In this document: piece by piece, positions 61,420-64,000 of the stretch
Numbering within the stretch: the first letter of the stretch is position 1
Layout: every line of letters starts with the position of its first letter
Assembly: GCA_958496175.1 (NCBI GenBank)
Contig: OY292276.1
Span: 24,074,001-24,138,000 of the forward strand
DNA length: 64,000 bases
From: Sisyra terminalis
Taxonomy: Eukaryota > Arthropoda > Insecta > Neuroptera > Sisyridae
Direction of reading: 5' to 3'
The notes under the pieces: model-generated
Seen by the model: only the letters and a program-made list of their open reading frames with translations
What the model was told of the DNA's origin: nothing
The model's database searches: none
Program-made: the position numbers and the translations under genes

Positions 61420-62390
61420 GTGAGTACCACTAAACAATTAAGTACCTAACTACTTAAAGCTACTATCGAGCTAAAGCCCCAATATTTATTACCACCCTGC
61501 AAAATTTCAATCGAAAATTTGTGATTAATCATCAGTAAGTGCATTTTTTGAAAATTTTTGTGTTTTTGAAATATAATTAAGGATTATAATTTAAAGTCGA
61601 ATTCTGTAAGTATTATTTTTTTTTGTCTTTTCGAAAAACACAAACCACATAACACATGCAACAATTCAATAAAAAAATTAGAAGAAAATTTTCAAAAATG
61701 ATAACGAATTCATTTTACATAATACGTGGATCAATATTTGAAAAATTTATCTTTCGATCATTGTTACAACTCTCATTTTCATTTGGAGTTCCTGTTTAAT
61801 TTTCTTGAGAGAACAAATATTTATTGTTCTTCTTATTAGATAAGAAGACGAAATTTTGTAACAGAAGTTTTATCTAATGATTTTCACTTTCGTTACATAT
61901 AATTATTTTAAACTATTAACCGAAGAAACTACTGGGAAATAAATTAATGGATGTTAAAAGCGAATTATTTAGTTCATGAATTTGAAGCAGAGTACAAGTT
62001 TGCAAGAGCAGCAAATAGTCTCTCATCCTAAAATAGATTGAAGACGTTCTTATAATTAAAATACATTCATACATAAACCATATTTGTGGAAGAAGTGAAA
62101 TAACTATTCATTATTAAATTTGGTTACGCAAAGTTATAAAACTTTATGTTTCCAAACAAATTAATCTTTAAAAGTTATAATAAAGTTACTCTGAAATTCA
62201 TTATAGCAATTGAATAATTAAATGATTTTTAAAAGTATTCACTGAATCTTGAATGAATAATTCCTAAATTGATAGAATAACCACCAAAATGGTTCAATAG
62301 GTACTTGTTTCGATTTCTATTTAAGAAAGTATCTATTTTTAACTGAATCAGTGGTTTCGAAAAGGTAACAACCGTAATATAAAATATATG
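61420..62390. other. Presumed first intron of the rightward gene
   Basis: A+T-rich with no exon seen. Confidence 0.35.
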
Positions 62391-62545
62391 TAGCCTGGTG
62401 GTCGAGTGGTCAAGGTGGGTGCTTCAAAATTGGTAGTTGTTGGGTTCGAATTTCATATAGAACGAATTTTTGATAATTCTCGAATTTCGGATTTTTATTA
62501 ATCCTTGAGTCGCTAGAGACCTTGGTAGTCATAAAGCTACCTTCT
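62391..62545 (+). mobile_element. tRNA-derived SINE, copy 10
   Basis: GGTGGTCGAGTGGTCAAGG (A box), GGGTTCGAATTTC (B box) and the tail TTGAGTCGCTAGAGACCTTG; the last tail unit is degraded. Confidence 0.85.
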
Positions 62546-62788
62546 CCAAATTACCGATTCCATTTAAATTGCGAAATTAAAACTTAAATGTTTCTTATAT
62601 TATTAAAACCAAAAATTTGAAAAAGTTTTTTTCTATTTTAATGTAAAGATCTACTTTTTTTATTTTGAAAAAAACTTATTTTTAAATCTTATATTTTTTC
62701 GTTGAATATAATCAAAATTCGTAAATTTTCAATTGTAGTACATAAACATCACTTACACTTTTGAAGCCTTAAAATAAAAATACCATTA

Positions 62789-62985
62789 AGTCTACTGGTG
62801 GACGAATGGCTAAGGTGACCTCTCCGAAACTAGGTGCTGGTATGGTTTGAATTTCGTGACGACCAAATTCTCAATCCTTCTTGACTTACAAATGTTTTTT
62901 TACGAATTAGAGTCATTAAATACCTTATTTTTTATAAAATAATGGTAAATAACCTTTGGTAAATGGCCAATATTGGTAAATAACC
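62789..62985 (+). mobile_element. tRNA-derived SINE, copy 11
   Basis: It begins AAGTCTACTGGTGGACGAAT. The B box is weak (GGTTTGAATTTCG). The 3' end repeats GGTAAATAACC and GGTAAATGGCC units. Confidence 0.75.
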
Positions 62986-63580
62986 AACTTTTGCTCAATC
63001 CATAAAAATAGAAATAAAGACGTTAAGGAAATGTTTAGGTGTTAGTTTTCAAATTTAACAATGAAATTGTTACAATTTTCCACAACCAAAACAAACATTC
63101 TCAACATTTTCCTTAGAAATTCCACCTTTTTTCGTAGCATTCAAACCATTTACATATATGCACGTAAGTGCTTTATATTGTACAGTTTTACACAATTTGT
63201 GCAGTTCTTAAACGTATTTGTGAAGTTTTGAATCATATTCTATGCAAACATACTTTTTTATTATTTGTTCCCATTTTGCTGTTTTTTTGTTCTGGTACTA
63301 AAAAAAATCAAGAACAACAAGAACAATTAGGTATACAAAAAACGAAAACTGCACAAATAATTTGTTAAAACTGCACAATATTTACGCATATGCAATTCAA
63401 TTTTCAAAATGCTTAATAAAACCATTAGTTTCAAAAAAATATTTTTAATCCGTAGAAGAAAAACAGGATCTTTCTGCTGGAAAAGTTTTTTTTTTCCTCG
63501 AAAACATTTGATTATGAAAAACAATTTTTCTTAGTTTACAATTAGATTTTAACCAACTACGATTAAAGATCATTTTTCAT
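62986..63580. other. A+T-rich stretch, no gene seen
   Basis: Short open stretches without splice-site or compositional support. Confidence 0.35.
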
Positions 63581-63798
63581 CAGTAACGTAGCGTAAGGGC
63601 AGGAGATGCCATGGACCTAGGAGGCACATGAAAATGGGGTAAATCGACCATGATAATTCCATAAAAGATTTAGCTTTGAGAAAAATACCAAGAATTTATT
63701 TTTAAATAATTAAATAATTTAAAGATATTTGACTTTTTTATCAATTTTCTTGACTGATGATGAAAATAGGAGGCGGCGAAACATACACTACATCACTG
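63581..63798 (-). mobile_element. hAT-like MITE with CAGTRRYGTAGYGTA ends and near-perfect target duplication
   Basis: Left CAGTAACGTAGCGTA and the complement of the right end, CAGTGATGTAGTGTA, are inverted repeats. TTTTTCAT (63573-63580) and TTTTTCGT (63799-63806) match at 7 of 8 positions. 218 bp, non-coding; related to 30023-30264. Confidence 0.85.
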
Positions 63799-64000
63799 TT
63801 TTTCGTTTAAGATGAAAAAAATTGGTCTTAATCGATTATTTCATTATACTTTTTATTCATAAATTCAAAAGCATTTAAAAAATTATTTTTCCAAGCAATA
63901 ACGCCATTAAACAATGTTACACATTTCAAAATTTTTGCAATCGAAACTTACCTAATTTTACGCTTAGTTACGATTAGCGTTTTTCATGATAAAATTGAGT

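Noticed and set aside
24555..62985. tRNA genes at the GGTGGCCGAGTGG / GGTTCGAATCC motifs
   Set aside because: The heads do not fold into complete tRNAs with paired acceptor stems, and each is followed by the same SINE tail, so they are tRNA-derived repeats.
1..64000. CRISPR array, operon, phage or bacterial defence system
   Set aside because: The window is clearly eukaryotic. The only regular tandem arrays are the TAATAG and AT microsatellites, which lack spacers.

Overview
The window is nuclear DNA of an insect. It is strongly A+T-rich and has spliced genes with GT/AG introns from 57 bp to several kb. Protein-coding exons cover only about a tenth of it. The order (beetle, lower dipteran or other) cannot be settled from sequence alone. 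Products were recognised by reading spliced exons, not by a database search.

Layout. (1) 1-10500 is a compact cluster of three membrane-traffic or organelle genes: SCAMP on the minus strand (its 3' part runs off the left edge), metaxin-1 on the plus strand, divergent from SCAMP across about 650 bp, and VPS45 on the plus strand (10 coding exons, 570 aa). (2) 11.8-15.6 kb holds a plus-strand gene I do not recognise, with a Cys-containing N-terminal part, a long His/Gln/Pro/Asn-rich exon and a frame-compatible alternative last exon 2.7 kb downstream. (3) 19.7-23.3 kb is a minus-strand Ras-family gene of the R-Ras/Ras2 (Ras64B) type. (4) 29.3-35.5 kb is minus-strand synaptotagmin 4, with the Asp-to-Ser change in C2A typical of that subfamily. 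(5) 41.7-43.9 kb is minus-strand muscle-type tropomyosin (Tm2-like) with two mutually exclusive terminal exons; a GC-richer block at 44.6-45.4 kb probably holds its 5' non-coding exon. (6) 46-64 kb has no convincing protein gene, but a TATA promoter and a GC-rich non-coding first exon at 61.2-61.4 kb point right, to a plus-strand gene beyond the window.

Repeats are the other main content. A tRNA-derived SINE family is present in eleven loci, including one nested insertion with a target duplication and one inverted composite. Several non-autonomous DNA transposons have visible terminal inverted repeats and target duplications: hAT-like (8 bp), PIF/Harbinger-like (TAA) and unassigned. There are decayed mariner and non-LTR reverse-transcriptase remnants, a 360-bp hexanucleotide array, and a nearly perfect palindrome of about 0.9 kb centred on AT repeats.

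No bacterial-type system, CRISPR, operon or viral genome is visible. The points most worth a second look are the unrecognised His/Gln-rich gene, the giant palindrome, the perfect short hairpins, the SINE family and its rearranged copy, and the orphan GC-rich exon candidates near 51.2 and 45 kb.
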